From: Thermodesulfobacteriaceae bacterium
Lineage (GTDB): Bacteria > Desulfobacterota > Thermodesulfobacteria > Thermodesulfobacteriales > Thermodesulfatatoraceae
Direction of reading: 5' to 3'
NCBI GenBank assembly: GCA_015494065.1
Contig: WGCA01000001.1
Span: forward strand, 1 to 38,834
Length of the DNA: 38,834 bases
The translations under genes and the position numbers were made by a program. Positions 8,694-17,561 of the stretch are shown piece by piece; the stretch's first letter is position 1; each line of letters starts with the position of its first letter. The notes beneath the pieces are model-generated. The model saw only the letters and a list, made by a program, of their open reading frames with translations, did not search any database and was not told the DNA's origin.

Positions 8694-9529
8694 GGAAATA
8701 TATTTGGCCCTGGCTAGTATTTTTCCTCTGGAACACCCCGGTTTGGGGGGCTGATTTTTCTCCCCTGATCTCAGCCTTGGCAGCCCGGGGCTACGATGAG
8801 GCTTATTTAAAGCAACTTTTTTCCCGCCAAGAAGTAAGATTCTTGCCGGAAATTATGCCCAAGAAGCTCTTGCACGACGAATACAAACTAAATTACGCCC
8901 AATTTTTACGGCCTGAACGCCTAAAAAGGGCCCAAGAATTTCTTGATAAGCACCAAGGTCTTCTCACCGCCCTGCAAGACAGGTTCGGGGTGCCCAAAGA
9001 GGTCCTGGTGGCCATGTTTTTGGTAGAAACTGACCTAGGGCGTTATCCTGGCCGTTACCGCACTTTTAACGTGTTAGCGAGCATGGCCCTCTCGAGCAAC
9101 TGGGAACAGGTAAGGTCTTATCTACCAGCAGGCCTTTCGGCCGAGGAGGAGACCCGGCTTAGGGCCTTTATGGCGCGCCGGGCCAAATGGGCCCTTAAGG
9201 AACTGGCGGCACTCCTCACCTATTGCCGTAATAATGGTCTGGATCCTTTGGCTATCAAGGGATCCATCTTTGGGGCCTTTGGCCTGCCCCAATTCGTCCC
9301 TTCAAGCGTATTACATTACGGCTATGATTGGGACGGAGACGGCAAAGTAGACTTATTTTCCTTGGAAGACGCCCTGGCCAGTATGGCCAATTATTTGGCC
9401 GCTCACGGCTGGCAGAAGGCGGTAGACCAAGAGGCCAAGCTCAGGGTTATTAAGACCTATAACCACAGCCAACCTTACGCGGAAACCGTCCTCAGGATAG
9501 CGGAAAGGCTTAGTAGTGCCGGCGGATAA
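8690..9529 (+). CDS. MltB-like lytic murein transglycosylase
   Basis: This 279-residue protein belongs to the MltB group (SLT_2 domain), which cleaves the MurNAc-GlcNAc bond of peptidoglycan to leave an anhydro end. The catalytic Glu is E113 in MFLVETDLGRYPGRYRTFNVL. The GAFGLPQFVPSS block and YGYDWDGDGKVDLFSLEDAL are the family's other hallmarks. A signal sequence (WPWLVFFLWNTPVWG, cleavage near residue 20) sends it to the periplasm. No lipobox cysteine is seen, so it is probably soluble or held by its signal anchor. There is no C-terminal peptidoglycan-binding domain. The start overlaps the response-regulator stop by 4 bases and the end overlaps the M24 peptidase start by 14. Confidence 0.9.
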   Translation: MRKYIWPWLVFFLWNTPVWGADFSPLISALAARGYDEAYLKQLFSRQEVRFLPEIMPKKLLHDEYKLNYAQFLRPERLKRAQEFLDKHQGLLTALQDRFGVPKEVLVAMFLVETDLGRYPGRYRTFNVLASMALSSNWEQVRSYLPAGLSAEEETRLRAFMARRAKWALKELAALLTYCRNNGLDPLAIKGSIFGAFGLPQFVPSSVLHYGYDWDGDGKVDLFSLEDALASMANYLAAHGWQKAVDQEAKLRVIKTYNHSQPYAETVLRIAERLSSAGG

Positions 9530-10688
9530 AGGAGAACTTGGGGCCCGCATAAAAAAACTGGCCACCGCTCTGGCGCAGGCCGGGCTTGACGCCGCTCTTA
9601 TCCGGTTTCCGCTTCATATCTTTTATTTCACCGGGGCTTTTGTAGATGGGCATCTGGTAATTACCGACCGGGCCGAGGCCTTTCTGCTGGTTTACCGTAC
9701 CCTGGGACGGCCGGAAAAAAGCCCCGTAGCCGAAGAGATCCCCTTCCGTTCTCTAAGGAAATTGCCTGCTTTTTTAAAAGACCTCGGGCTTAATGAACTG
9801 GGCCTGGAAGAGGAAAGGCTTCCGCACGCCCTTTTCAAAAGATACCAGCAGCTCCTTACGGATTTTTCCTTGGCAGACGTAAGCCCACTGGTGCGACAAA
9901 TCCGCAGCGTAAAAAGCCCTTACGAAATCTCCTGCCTTAAACAAGCGGCCCGGCTCCTGGCCGAAGCCCTGGCGGCCTTTCTCCCCCAGCTAAAACCCGG
10001 GCTCTCTGAGTTAGAGGCCGCCGGCCTCCTGGAGGTGGAACTGCGCAGGCGGGGGCACCCGGGCTTTACCCGGACGTCAGGTTTTGGCCAGGAACTCGCT
10101 TACGGGCACCTGCTTACGGGAAAAGAGGCCACCGTGCCTGCTTATACCACCACCGGTCAGGGGGGACTTGGGGTCTGGGGTTTCCCTCAGGGGCCTTCCG
10201 AGAAAAAGATCGGCCTTAACGAGCCCATTCTTATCGATTACGCGGGCTGGTTTGAGGGATACCTGGTGGACCAGAGCCGCGTCTTTTATTTCGGCCAATT
10301 GCCCCCCAAGGCCCATGAGATTTACGAAAAGATAGATTTCATCCTGCAAGAGATAGAAAAAATGTTGCGGCCCGGGACCTCAGGGGCAGAAATTTACCAG
10401 AAGGCCTTGTCTTTGGCGACCGAAGCCGGTCTTTCCCCGTATTTTATGGCTCACGGTCCGGAAAAGGTACCCTTTGTCGGACACGGAGTAGGTCTTGAAA
10501 TTGACGAGTGGCCCCCTATCGCTCAGGTGGATGTTCCCCTAAAAGAGGGAATGGTCATCGCCCTAGAACCCAAGTGTCACGTCCCGGGGCTTGGGGTTAT
10601 CGGGGTGGAGGACACTTACCTGATCACTTCCTCGGGCCCGGAGAGGCTTACCATCTTCCCTCGGGAGCTTCAAAGACTAAATTTTTAG
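9516..10688 (+). CDS. M24 family metallopeptidase (Xaa-Pro aminopeptidase-like)
   Basis: This 390-residue protein has an N-terminal creatinase-like domain (about residues 1-130) and a C-terminal pita-bread catalytic domain. The five metal ligands are all present: D241 and D252 in LIDYAGWFEGYLVDQSR, H323 in GHGVGLEIDE, E351 in ALEPK and E365 in GVEDTY. Such enzymes remove an N-terminal residue before proline, in the cytoplasm. The GTG start overlaps the transglycosylase gene by 14 bases and has GGAAAGG upstream. Specificity for proline is a family expectation and has not been shown. Confidence 0.88.
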   Translation: MPADKGELGARIKKLATALAQAGLDAALIRFPLHIFYFTGAFVDGHLVITDRAEAFLLVYRTLGRPEKSPVAEEIPFRSLRKLPAFLKDLGLNELGLEEERLPHALFKRYQQLLTDFSLADVSPLVRQIRSVKSPYEISCLKQAARLLAEALAAFLPQLKPGLSELEAAGLLEVELRRRGHPGFTRTSGFGQELAYGHLLTGKEATVPAYTTTGQGGLGVWGFPQGPSEKKIGLNEPILIDYAGWFEGYLVDQSRVFYFGQLPPKAHEIYEKIDFILQEIEKMLRPGTSGAEIYQKALSLATEAGLSPYFMAHGPEKVPFVGHGVGLEIDEWPPIAQVDVPLKEGMVIALEPKCHVPGLGVIGVEDTYLITSSGPERLTIFPRELQRLNF

Positions 10689-10717
10689 TTGACCTAACCC
10701 GACTTTTAACCTAAGAA
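10689..10717 (+). promoter_or_regulatory. Possible sigma-70 promoter for HU
   Basis: TTGACC (10689-10694), a 17-base spacer and TAAGAA (10712-10717) lie directly after the M24 stop and before the HU gene. The -35 is good (5 of 6 consensus bases) and the -10 weak (3 of 6). Confidence 0.35.
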
Positions 10718-10772
10718 ACTGTAAAGGTCTTTATTTTAAAAGCATTCGAACATTTCACTAAGGAGGTAGTCT

Positions 10773-11045
10773 ATGAATAAGGCGGAATTGGTAAACAAAA
10801 TGGCTGAAATCGCGGATCTCCCCAAAGTTACCGCAGAAAAAGCCCTCAACGCCTTTATGGAAGCCGTAACCGAGGCCTTGAAGGCTGGGGACAAGGTGAC
10901 TTTGGTAGGTTTTGGAACCTTCATGGTGGTAGAAAGGGCGGAGAGAATGGGGCGTAACCCGCGTACCGGGGAGCAGATAAAAATTCCGGCCCGGAAGGTG
11001 GTCAAATTCAAGCCGGGAAGCAAATTGGAAGAGGCTATCAGTTAA
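10773..11045 (+). CDS. hup: HU family DNA-binding protein
   Basis: This 90-residue protein has the full length and sequence pattern of bacterial [14 protein letters not shown] at the start, [20 protein letters not shown] covering the end of the body and the DNA-gripping beta arm, and [19 protein letters not shown] at the end. HU dimers bend and compact DNA and take part in replication and regulation. A strong AAGGAGG ribosome site lies 6-7 bases before the ATG. The gene stands alone with its own likely promoter and a terminator, as expected for an abundant protein. IHF subunits share the fold, but the arm sequence [10 protein letters not shown] is HU-like. Confidence 0.95.
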   Translation: MNKAELVNKMAEIADLPKVTAEKALNAFMEAVTEALKAGDKVTLVGFGTFMVVERAERMGRNPRTGEQIKIPARKVVKFKPGSKLEEAIS

Positions 11046-11051
11046 AAAACA

Positions 11052-11069
11052 GAGGGGCTTTAGCCCCTC
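11052..11069. terminator. Bidirectional intrinsic terminator
   Basis: A 7-bp GC-rich stem (GAGGGGC / GCCCCTC) closes a TTTA loop. On the minus strand it is followed by TGTTTTTT, a good T-run; on the plus strand a weaker CTTTCCATTTTT follows. It lies between the convergent HU and 114-residue genes, and the stop codon of the latter is in the loop. Confidence 0.8.
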
Positions 11070-11404
11070 CTTTCCATTTTTACCCCTGCAAGGGCAAACA
11101 GTTTTTTAGCCAGGTCCAGTAAAAAGATCTTCTGTTCCGGTGTGGCCGGACTAATACAATCACAGCGTACTCGGTTAAAATTGCGTACCAAAAACTCAAA
11201 ACTGATAAAGTCTTCCCCTATTTCGATGGCAAAATAGTGAGGCCCGCAGCTTTCTTTATGGGCCTTTTGTACAGGGGCCAAATATCTTTCAGGGATTTTG
11301 ACCCAGAAAAGGCCCCCCACTGCCGAGGGTTGGGTTTCCCGCTGTAAGACCTCTTCCAACTTTCTGACTTCTTCTTTGGTCAATTTGTCCACGGTAAATT
11401 GCAT
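11060..11404 (-). CDS. Conserved small protein of unknown function
   Basis: I do not recognise this 114-residue protein. It begins MQFTVDKLTKEEVRKLEEVL, an amphipathic helix, followed by a mixed region (GGLFWVKIPERYLAPVQ), a cysteine-histidine spot (ESCGPHYFAIEIGEDFISFEF) and a CDC pair (VRCDCISPATPEQ), and ends with a helix. There is no signal peptide or membrane segment. Its ATG overlaps the stop of the M1-ChaN-PDZ fusion (TAATG), so the two are translationally coupled, which makes it likely to be a real gene. The fusion is exported and this protein looks cytoplasmic, so a direct partnership is uncertain. Confidence 0.7.
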   Translation of the reverse strand: MQFTVDKLTKEEVRKLEEVLQRETQPSAVGGLFWVKIPERYLAPVQKAHKESCGPHYFAIEIGEDFISFEFLVRNFNRVRCDCISPATPEQKIFLLDLAKKLFALAGVKMERRG

Positions 11405-14376
11405 TATTTAACCCCTTCCCGGCTTTGAAACGGGCCTACCGTGATTTTCTCTTTACGCCCGTCTCTTAAGATTTCGAGTCTTATCTTATCTTCCGGCTTC
11501 TTGGAATAGAGGGCCAGTTTGAGGTCAGTGACGGACTCGATGAGCTTGCCGTCTGCTTTAAGGATCAAATCCCCTTCTTTAAGACCGGCCTTGGCTGCCG
11601 GACGACCGGGCAAGACCTTTCTTATTACCAACCCTTTTGGGGTTTCTTCTACCAAAACGCCCAGTCTGGCGGTAAAGGGTGGGGCTTCAGGGGCTGGGAA
11701 AAGGACGTAGTCTGCCATGGCCGGACTAAGATTCTGGCCAGGGCTAAGCAATACGATTACGTAATCCCGGAAACCGCGCCGCGCCAGGCGGGACGGGATG
11801 CCGTATCCGTAGGCCACGTGGGCGCGCCCCACTATGACCACCATCTGACGTTCCGGGTGTTGGGCCAGGTAACGGGCGATGCTTTCGGCCATCCCTTCGT
11901 CCCAGAGGAGTTGAGCCTCGTAAAAGGTCTCAAAATCTTTGATTTCTTTCCGGTTTTCCGGGTGGCTTTCGTAGACTAGACGGAGATAAGCCCGGTAGGC
12001 CTGGTTGGACTTGTCAAGCGGAGGCAACAGGGCCCGTTCTTCCGAGCTTAAGGCCTTAAGCCCCCCCTTGGCCACTTTGTCCGTGATTTCAGCCCGAATA
12101 TTTAGGGCTACCAGCGGGATGCGGTGTTGGCGGGCGTAATCAATAATGGGCTTATAGAGTTTCCAGTTAAACCCCCAACGCTTAAAATATTCACTCTGCC
12201 GCAAAAACTCTTCCTCGCTCAGTTTCCCTTCGATATAGGCGTCAAGGACTTTCTGGAAGGGACGCTGGAACATCTCCAGACCGATGGCCAGGCGATGGCC
12301 CGCTTCGTTCAACCATTTGATAATTTCAAGCTGGGCCAGGTGTTCTTCGTAACGGTCGTGCTGTTCTCCCAAGAAAATTACCTGGTGCAAGGAGATGGCC
12401 CGGGCGATGGTCTCTAAAGGAAAGAGGTTGCTAAGAGAGGTTCCCCTTACGTCTCCCTTGAGCTTGATTTGGATGCCGGCGGTAAAACGTGGCCTCTCCT
12501 TTAGAACGATCTTTCCGTTTGCGGTACAGACGTTCTGATAATCACCCAGGTGTATCAGTTTATAAAGGGCCCTTTCCACTTCTTGGGAAGAGGCCCCCCG
12601 GGCGTAAGCAATGATTTTGTCAGGACGGCCCGGATTTTCCTGGACCGAGAGGCAAAAGTCCCCCTCCAGCTCAGGAAAAAGGATCTTTACCTTCTCCGGG
12701 ATGCTATCCAGATAGAGGAGGTCCCGCTGGACTTCGCTGGGAAGCAAGGCTATGGTCTCCAAACGGAAATGCCTTTTTTTAAAAAAGGAAAGAAATGGAC
12801 GATAAAGGTTGATCTTCCTCTTGGGGGTTAAGACCAGATACCCCCCTTCGGCCCCCAGGAGGCGGGAGATGACCGGGGGAAACTCCGGTTCTGTCAGGTG
12901 CCGCGCCACGTCGTAGCCGGGGTCAAGCACGGCCAGCAGGGGTTTGCCCTTAATCTCTACGTCTATCCTGGCCCTGGGCCCTGAAATATAAAGGAGGGTT
13001 TCTTTTTCTTCTTGGTCGGAAACGACTTTCAAAGGCAGGGTGAGCTCGTAATAGGGCTCGTTTTGTGTCACTAAAAGGCCCACCATATACTTGTGGTCGC
13101 CCACCGGGATGATCCGTTCTCGCTGGAAGGAAAGCCGGGGCAGGCCGGCGCGGTCGATCCACTGGCGGAAGAAGCTTTCAAGCTTGCTGTTACTTACCTT
13201 TTCAAAGGATCGTCGTAAATCATCCCAGGAAGCATAGGTAAACAGGTGTTTTTCGTAGAAAAGGCGCAACCCAGCGTTAAAAAGCTCATCCCCCAAACGT
13301 TGTCTTAGCATGTGAAAGACCAGGGCCCCTTTGCCGTAACCAATGGCCTGGGCAGCCCGGTTATAACGGAAACGGAATTCCCTTAAAGGGAACTCATTTT
13401 CAGGACGGACGTAGCTTTCATAAGTGGTAAGCAGACGGTGACGATAAAGGGCCCCTTCTTTCTTTTTTTCGAAAACGGCGTGATCCGCCAGATAGGTGAC
13501 CAGCCCCTCACTCCAATTGCCTTTCTCCCACATGGGATAGACCCCACAACCAAACCAGTTGTGAAGCAGTTCGTGGGGTAAAGAAATTTCCCTGATAAAA
13601 GGCAGGGGCAGGAGGCGGTTTCCGATAAGGGTAAGGGTCGGGTAGGCAAAGCCCGTCTGGTTGACGTTTTCCACCACGGCAAAACGTTGGTAAGGGTAAG
13701 GGCCAAAGAGCTTTTCATAATGGGCAAGCTTTTTCTCTACGGTTTTGAGATAAAGTTGGGCCAGTTTCTTATCCGGCTTTAGTAAATAAACCGCCAAAGT
13801 GCGGCCTCTTAACTTTTTTTCGTAATAATGATAGGGGGCAGCGATGAGGGGTGGGGATTCCTGGGGATGGTTAAAAACGAAATGGTACTGGGCAAATTTA
13901 CGGGTCCTCTTTACTTTGATGACGTCTGCCGGGGCCACCGCCCGAAACCGGCTTGGTACGCGGACACGAAGATCGTAATAGGCTAGGTCTTCTACCGCCG
14001 GGAACCAGGTCCCGGTAAGGACGATCGCCCTGCGAGAAATCAAGTTTTCCGCGTTCTTAAAGCGGGCGGCAAAGACGATTTTGAGCTTCTGTTTGGCGGA
14101 GGTGGCCAGAATACGGAAGCGGCCGTTTTCGATGGCGGGTTCAATGAGCCGGCCTGAGAGAGAAACCCTTTTAAGGGTCAGACCTTGGGTTTTGATCCAC
14201 ACCACCTTGCGGGGGGGAAGTTCAATTTGGGCCTCTCCGGTGACCAGGTGTTGGGCAGGATTAAACCGGGCGTTAAGGGTTACCCGGGCCATCCTGTTCA
14301 GAGTTTCGGGGTCCTTGGCTCCCAAAGCGTTTCCTAAAAGGCCCAACACGAGAAACAAGACCAGAAAAAAAGACAT
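11404..14376 (-). CDS. Fusion protein: M1 peptidase + ChaN-like domain + PDZ domain
   Basis: I place the start at the ATG at 14376 (990 residues), which has AAAGGAGG upstream and opens with a signal peptide (SFFLVLFLVLGLLGNALGA). The frame is open further upstream but that part is not protein-like. Residues about 20-490 form a gluzincin M1 peptidase: HELLHNW at 268-274 supplies two zinc histidines and the catalytic Glu, and E290 in NWSEGLVTY is the third ligand. Residues about 655-870 are a ChaN/DUF399-like domain (IFLGEQHDRYEEHL, GLEMFQRPFQ, VVIVGRAHVAYGYG), a family linked to haem or iron binding. Residues about 895-985 are a PDZ domain (GLVIRKVLPGRPAAKAGLKE). The combination suggests an exported protease with a haem- or peptide-related role. 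The TAATG overlap couples it to the next gene. Confidence 0.9.
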   Translation of the reverse strand: MSFFLVLFLVLGLLGNALGAKDPETLNRMARVTLNARFNPAQHLVTGEAQIELPPRKVVWIKTQGLTLKRVSLSGRLIEPAIENGRFRILATSAKQKLKIVFAARFKNAENLISRRAIVLTGTWFPAVEDLAYYDLRVRVPSRFRAVAPADVIKVKRTRKFAQYHFVFNHPQESPPLIAAPYHYYEKKLRGRTLAVYLLKPDKKLAQLYLKTVEKKLAHYEKLFGPYPYQRFAVVENVNQTGFAYPTLTLIGNRLLPLPFIREISLPHELLHNWFGCGVYPMWEKGNWSEGLVTYLADHAVFEKKKEGALYRHRLLTTYESYVRPENEFPLREFRFRYNRAAQAIGYGKGALVFHMLRQRLGDELFNAGLRLFYEKHLFTYASWDDLRRSFEKVSNSKLESFFRQWIDRAGLPRLSFQRERIIPVGDHKYMVGLLVTQNEPYYELTLPLKVVSDQEEKETLLYISGPRARIDVEIKGKPLLAVLDPGYDVARHLTEPEFPPVISRLLGAEGGYLVLTPKRKINLYRPFLSFFKKRHFRLETIALLPSEVQRDLLYLDSIPEKVKILFPELEGDFCLSVQENPGRPDKIIAYARGASSQEVERALYKLIHLGDYQNVCTANGKIVLKERPRFTAGIQIKLKGDVRGTSLSNLFPLETIARAISLHQVIFLGEQHDRYEEHLAQLEIIKWLNEAGHRLAIGLEMFQRPFQKVLDAYIEGKLSEEEFLRQSEYFKRWGFNWKLYKPIIDYARQHRIPLVALNIRAEITDKVAKGGLKALSSEERALLPPLDKSNQAYRAYLRLVYESHPENRKEIKDFETFYEAQLLWDEGMAESIARYLAQHPERQMVVIVGRAHVAYGYGIPSRLARRGFRDYVIVLLSPGQNLSPAMADYVLFPAPEAPPFTARLGVLVEETPKGLVIRKVLPGRPAAKAGLKEGDLILKADGKLIESVTDLKLALYSKKPEDKIRLEILRDGRKEKITVGPFQSREGVK

Positions 14377-14437
14377 AAGGCCTCCTTTGTTTCCAAACTG
14401 CAAACAAAAATAATCTGCTAACAGATTTAGAAAAAGT

Positions 14438-15799
14438 CTAAAGTTGGCAAGCCGCGGCCCGAGCCACAAAATTTTCCGCCGCTTCCGGAAAGCTGCCCAA
14501 GTGAACGTGCACGTAACTGGCAAACAGGTTTTCCTTGACCACCCCGAAGGTTGAAACCCCTTTTCCCCAGGCATCCACCACTTCAAAGCCATGCTGCATG
14601 GGTTCTTTTAAGGTGCTGTAACGAAATTCATGCCCCCTCAAGGGGGCGGGGCTCAAAAAATTGGGAACCAGAGGCCGAAGCTTGCGGTACCCAAGGGCCT
14701 TTAACCGGTTGGTCATCTCTACCTTGCCTGGTAGCACACCGGAGAGGCGAAAGGCTTTCTCCTCTACCGTGAGCTGCTGATTTAAGAACATAAAGCCACC
14801 GCATTCCGCCAGAATTGGTTTGCCTCTCCGGTAGGCCTCTTTTAAGGCCTTAAAAAGGCTTTCCCTCTTGGTCAGCTGGGGGGCAAAAAGCTCCGGATAC
14901 CCCCCTCCGAAATAATAACCCTGGGCCTCGGGCAAATCCTCTTTAAGGGGAGAAAAAAAGAGGAGGGAGGCGCCGGCCTCCTTGAGCAGGTCTAAATTTT
15001 CCTGGTAATAAAAGCAAAAGGCCTCGTCCCGGGCCACTGCGATAGAAGCCTTCGAGGACTTCGGCCGGAGGGGAGGGGGAGGGAAGGCCACCTTGCGGGC
15101 CCCGGCCCGAATCTCATCAAGATTTACGTTTTCCGCTACTAAACGCCCCAATTTCTCATAAAAAGAAGAGCTAATTTCTCCTGCCAGAAAAAGGCCCAGG
15201 TGCCGCTTGGGCAGTCTCAAATCTTTGAGCCGGGGAAGGAAACCAAGACACTTAAGACCCGTCCAGGAGAAGGCCTCTTCTAACATCCTTTCTTGTCTTG
15301 GGCTGGCCACGTTGGTAACCACCACCCCCAGGTAGGACACCGTCGGATCAAAATTTAAAAAGCCCTCCACCTGGGCCGCCAGACTCTGCCCCACGCCTTG
15401 GGCGTTTAAGACCAGAAGGACTGGAGCCCTGAATAATTTGGCGATTTGGGCGGTAGAACTAAGGCCTCCTGCCACCCCGTCAAAGAGCCCCATCACCCCC
15501 TCAATGACCGCCAAATCTCCCCCGCAGGCCCCTCTGGCAAAACTCCTTACGGTCCCCAAGGTTCCGGTCATCCAGGGGTCAAGGTTGTAACAGGGACTTT
15601 TAGCGGCCCGGGCCAAATGGCTGGGGTCGATGTAGTCCGGGCCCACCTTGAAAGGGCGTACCGCTATCCCTTTTTGCCGCAGGGCGGCCAAAATCCCGCA
15701 GGCCAAGGTGGTCTTACCACTCCCGCTCCGGGTTGCTCCGATCACCAGGGTGGGAATCTCCATGGCCTTCAAACTAACTTGATCTTCTTTAACGGTCAC
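14438..15799 (-). CDS. cbiA: Cobyrinate a,c-diamide synthase (CbiA/CobB)
   Basis: This 453-residue enzyme amidates the a and c carboxylates of cobyrinate (or hydrogenobyrinate) with glutamine and ATP in cobalamin synthesis. The N-terminal synthetase half has the P-loop GATRSGSGKTT at residues 21-31, followed by RPFKVGPDYIDPSH and DGVAGGLSSTAQIAK. The C-terminal glutaminase half has C333 in AECGGFMFL and the downstream HEFRYSTL block. It is normal length. The GTG at 15799 has GAGG at about 11 bases; the ATG at 15763 (MEIPTLVIG) would also fit the family. No other cobalamin gene is in the window, and the leader is too short for a cobalamin riboswitch. Confidence 0.9.
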   Translation of the reverse strand: MTVKEDQVSLKAMEIPTLVIGATRSGSGKTTLACGILAALRQKGIAVRPFKVGPDYIDPSHLARAAKSPCYNLDPWMTGTLGTVRSFARGACGGDLAVIEGVMGLFDGVAGGLSSTAQIAKLFRAPVLLVLNAQGVGQSLAAQVEGFLNFDPTVSYLGVVVTNVASPRQERMLEEAFSWTGLKCLGFLPRLKDLRLPKRHLGLFLAGEISSSFYEKLGRLVAENVNLDEIRAGARKVAFPPPPLRPKSSKASIAVARDEAFCFYYQENLDLLKEAGASLLFFSPLKEDLPEAQGYYFGGGYPELFAPQLTKRESLFKALKEAYRRGKPILAECGGFMFLNQQLTVEEKAFRLSGVLPGKVEMTNRLKALGYRKLRPLVPNFLSPAPLRGHEFRYSTLKEPMQHGFEVVDAWGKGVSTFGVVKENLFASYVHVHLGSFPEAAENFVARAAACQL

Positions 15800-15827
15800 C
15801 TATAGTTTTTCCTCAAAAAGGCATCTG

Positions 15828-15836
15828 TGGTACAAT
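15828..15836 (+). promoter_or_regulatory. Extended -10 promoter for hflX
   Basis: TGGTACAAT fits the extended -10 form (TG-N-TATAAT with one change) and lies 42 bases before the hflX ATG. A clear -35 is absent, which extended -10 promoters tolerate. Confidence 0.4.
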
Positions 15837-15878
15837 TAGTTCAAAAATTAATGAAATTAGCCAAAACGCTCAAAAAAG

Positions 15879-17555
15879 ATGAGTAAGACGTTGCACGGAA
15901 ATTTAAGTGGTCTGAAACCCAGCCAGATAAAGAGGCTTGAGCGCCTTTATCGTCGGCGCGTAAGTCCTAACCAGATCATTTCGCACGAATTGGCCAAAGA
16001 GATTTGTGCCCTTTCCCGGGAGTTGAACCGTCAGCTGGGGCTCCTTATTAACCGGCGGGGGGAGATTGAGTTTGTCATAGTGGGAGAACACGGAAGAATA
16101 GTGATACCAGCCATTACCCGCTACCGGGAAAGCAGCGGCCGCCTGCGAGGCCTGCGCTGTATCCATACCCATCTCTCCCACGAAGGCCTTGACCAGGACG
16201 ATCTGTTGGACCTGGCCTTTTTGCGGCTGGACCTGATGGGCGCCCAAATGGTAAAGGAGGACGGTTTCCCCGGAAAGCTATATCTGGCCCACTTATTACC
16301 CACCGGGGAAAACGGCAACCACTACGCCTACCTGGCTCCGGCCTTTCCCTGGGAGCTTAAAGAAAATTTCCAGGAACTCATCAATTCTCTGGAGAGCGAG
16401 CTTGAAAGGAGACGTCCGGCCAAAGAAGTTGGGGACCGGCAGGACCGGGCCATTTTGATCAGCGTGACCACCCGGGCCAAGCACGAGGCCGAAGAAAGTC
16501 TTGCCGAACTTAAAGAACTGGCCCGGAGCGCCGGGGTCACCGTCCTGGATACCATAATCCAGCGCCGGGCCAAAATAGACCCCCGCTATCTGATGGGGAA
16601 AGGAAAGCTTTCGGAACTCATCATCAAGGCCATGCAACTTTCGGCCAACCTCCTCATCTTTGACCAGGAACTTACCCCGTCCCAGATGCGTTCTATTACT
16701 GAGGTTACGGAACTTCGGGTCATTGACCGGACTCAGCTCATCCTAGACATTTTCGCCCAGCGGGCCCGTAGCCGCGAGGGTAAAATCCAGGTGGAGATGG
16801 CCCAATTGCGCTATCTTTTGCCCAGACTTCGCAGCCGTGACGACGCCTTCTCCCGCCTCACCGGTGGGATCGGTGGTCGTGGTCCGGGAGAAACCAAGCT
16901 TGAGGTTGACCGCAGGCGCATCAAAGACCGAATCGCCAGGCTGGAAAGGGAGCTCAAAAGTATTTCTTCCCAACGCAAGCTCCGGCGCAAACGCCGCAAG
17001 CGGGAAGGGCTACCGGTGGTGGCCATCGTGGGCTACACCAACGTGGGAAAGACCACCCTGCTAAACCAACTTACTCAAAGTAATCTTCTGGCGGAAAACA
17101 AGCTTTTTGCTACGCTTGATCCTGCAAGCAGGCGGGTCAGGCTCCCTGACGGAAGCTTTGCCATCTTTACCGACACCGTAGGTTTTATCAGGGATCTGCC
17201 CAAAGACTTGGAACGGGCCTTTCGGGCCACGCTAGAAGAACTCTACGAGGCTAACCTTCTCCTCCACTTGGTCGACGCTTCCAATCCCTATTTTGAGGAA
17301 CAGATCCTCGCCGTGGAAAAGATCTTTGAAGAAATGGGGCTTTATCAGCCTGTCCTCTTGGTCTTTAACAAAATCGATCTCATCGATCCGCTGGAAGTGG
17401 AAATCCTTAAGCGACGCTACCAGGCCGAAGCCATTTCGGCCTTAAACAAAGAAAGCCTGGCCCCGCTTCTTGAACGTATAAGCCAGCTGCTGGCTGTCCG
17501 GAATCTTAAAGAGGCCCCACCTCAGGCGGTCTCATCTCTGGAAGAAAGGTGGTAA
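15879..17555 (+). CDS. hflX: GTPase HflX, long form
   Basis: The protein is a GTPase that splits or rescues stalled ribosomes. Residues about 190-350 hold the HflX N-domain (RRAKIDPRYLMGKGKLSEL, DQELTPSQMRSITE) and the linker LTGGIGGRGPGETKLEVDRR. The G domain starts with GYTNVGKTT at about 385-393 and continues with DTVGFIRDLP and NKID. At 558 residues it is about 130 longer than E. coli HflX because of an extra N-terminal domain of about 185 residues (YRRRVSPNQIISHELAKEI, IHTHLSHEGLDQDDLLDLAF). I know similar extensions only generally, from other deep-branching bacteria, and the role of this part is unknown. The ribosome site is weak. The gene stands alone, ending at a strong terminator. 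Confidence 0.93.
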   Translation: MSKTLHGNLSGLKPSQIKRLERLYRRRVSPNQIISHELAKEICALSRELNRQLGLLINRRGEIEFVIVGEHGRIVIPAITRYRESSGRLRGLRCIHTHLSHEGLDQDDLLDLAFLRLDLMGAQMVKEDGFPGKLYLAHLLPTGENGNHYAYLAPAFPWELKENFQELINSLESELERRRPAKEVGDRQDRAILISVTTRAKHEAEESLAELKELARSAGVTVLDTIIQRRAKIDPRYLMGKGKLSELIIKAMQLSANLLIFDQELTPSQMRSITEVTELRVIDRTQLILDIFAQRARSREGKIQVEMAQLRYLLPRLRSRDDAFSRLTGGIGGRGPGETKLEVDRRRIKDRIARLERELKSISSQRKLRRKRRKREGLPVVAIVGYTNVGKTTLLNQLTQSNLLAENKLFATLDPASRRVRLPDGSFAIFTDTVGFIRDLPKDLERAFRATLEELYEANLLLHLVDASNPYFEEQILAVEKIFEEMGLYQPVLLVFNKIDLIDPLEVEILKRRYQAEAISALNKESLAPLLERISQLLAVRNLKEAPPQAVSSLEERW

Positions 17556-17561
17556 AAATAA

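Noticed and set aside
14377-14592. N-terminal extension of the M1-ChaN-PDZ gene
   Set aside because: The extension has no protein-like character, overlaps the cbiA end, and the ATG at 14376 has a strong ribosome site and begins a signal peptide.
15800-15878. Cobalamin riboswitch upstream of cbiA
   Set aside because: Only 79 bases separate cbiA and hflX, too short, and no B12-box-like sequence is seen.
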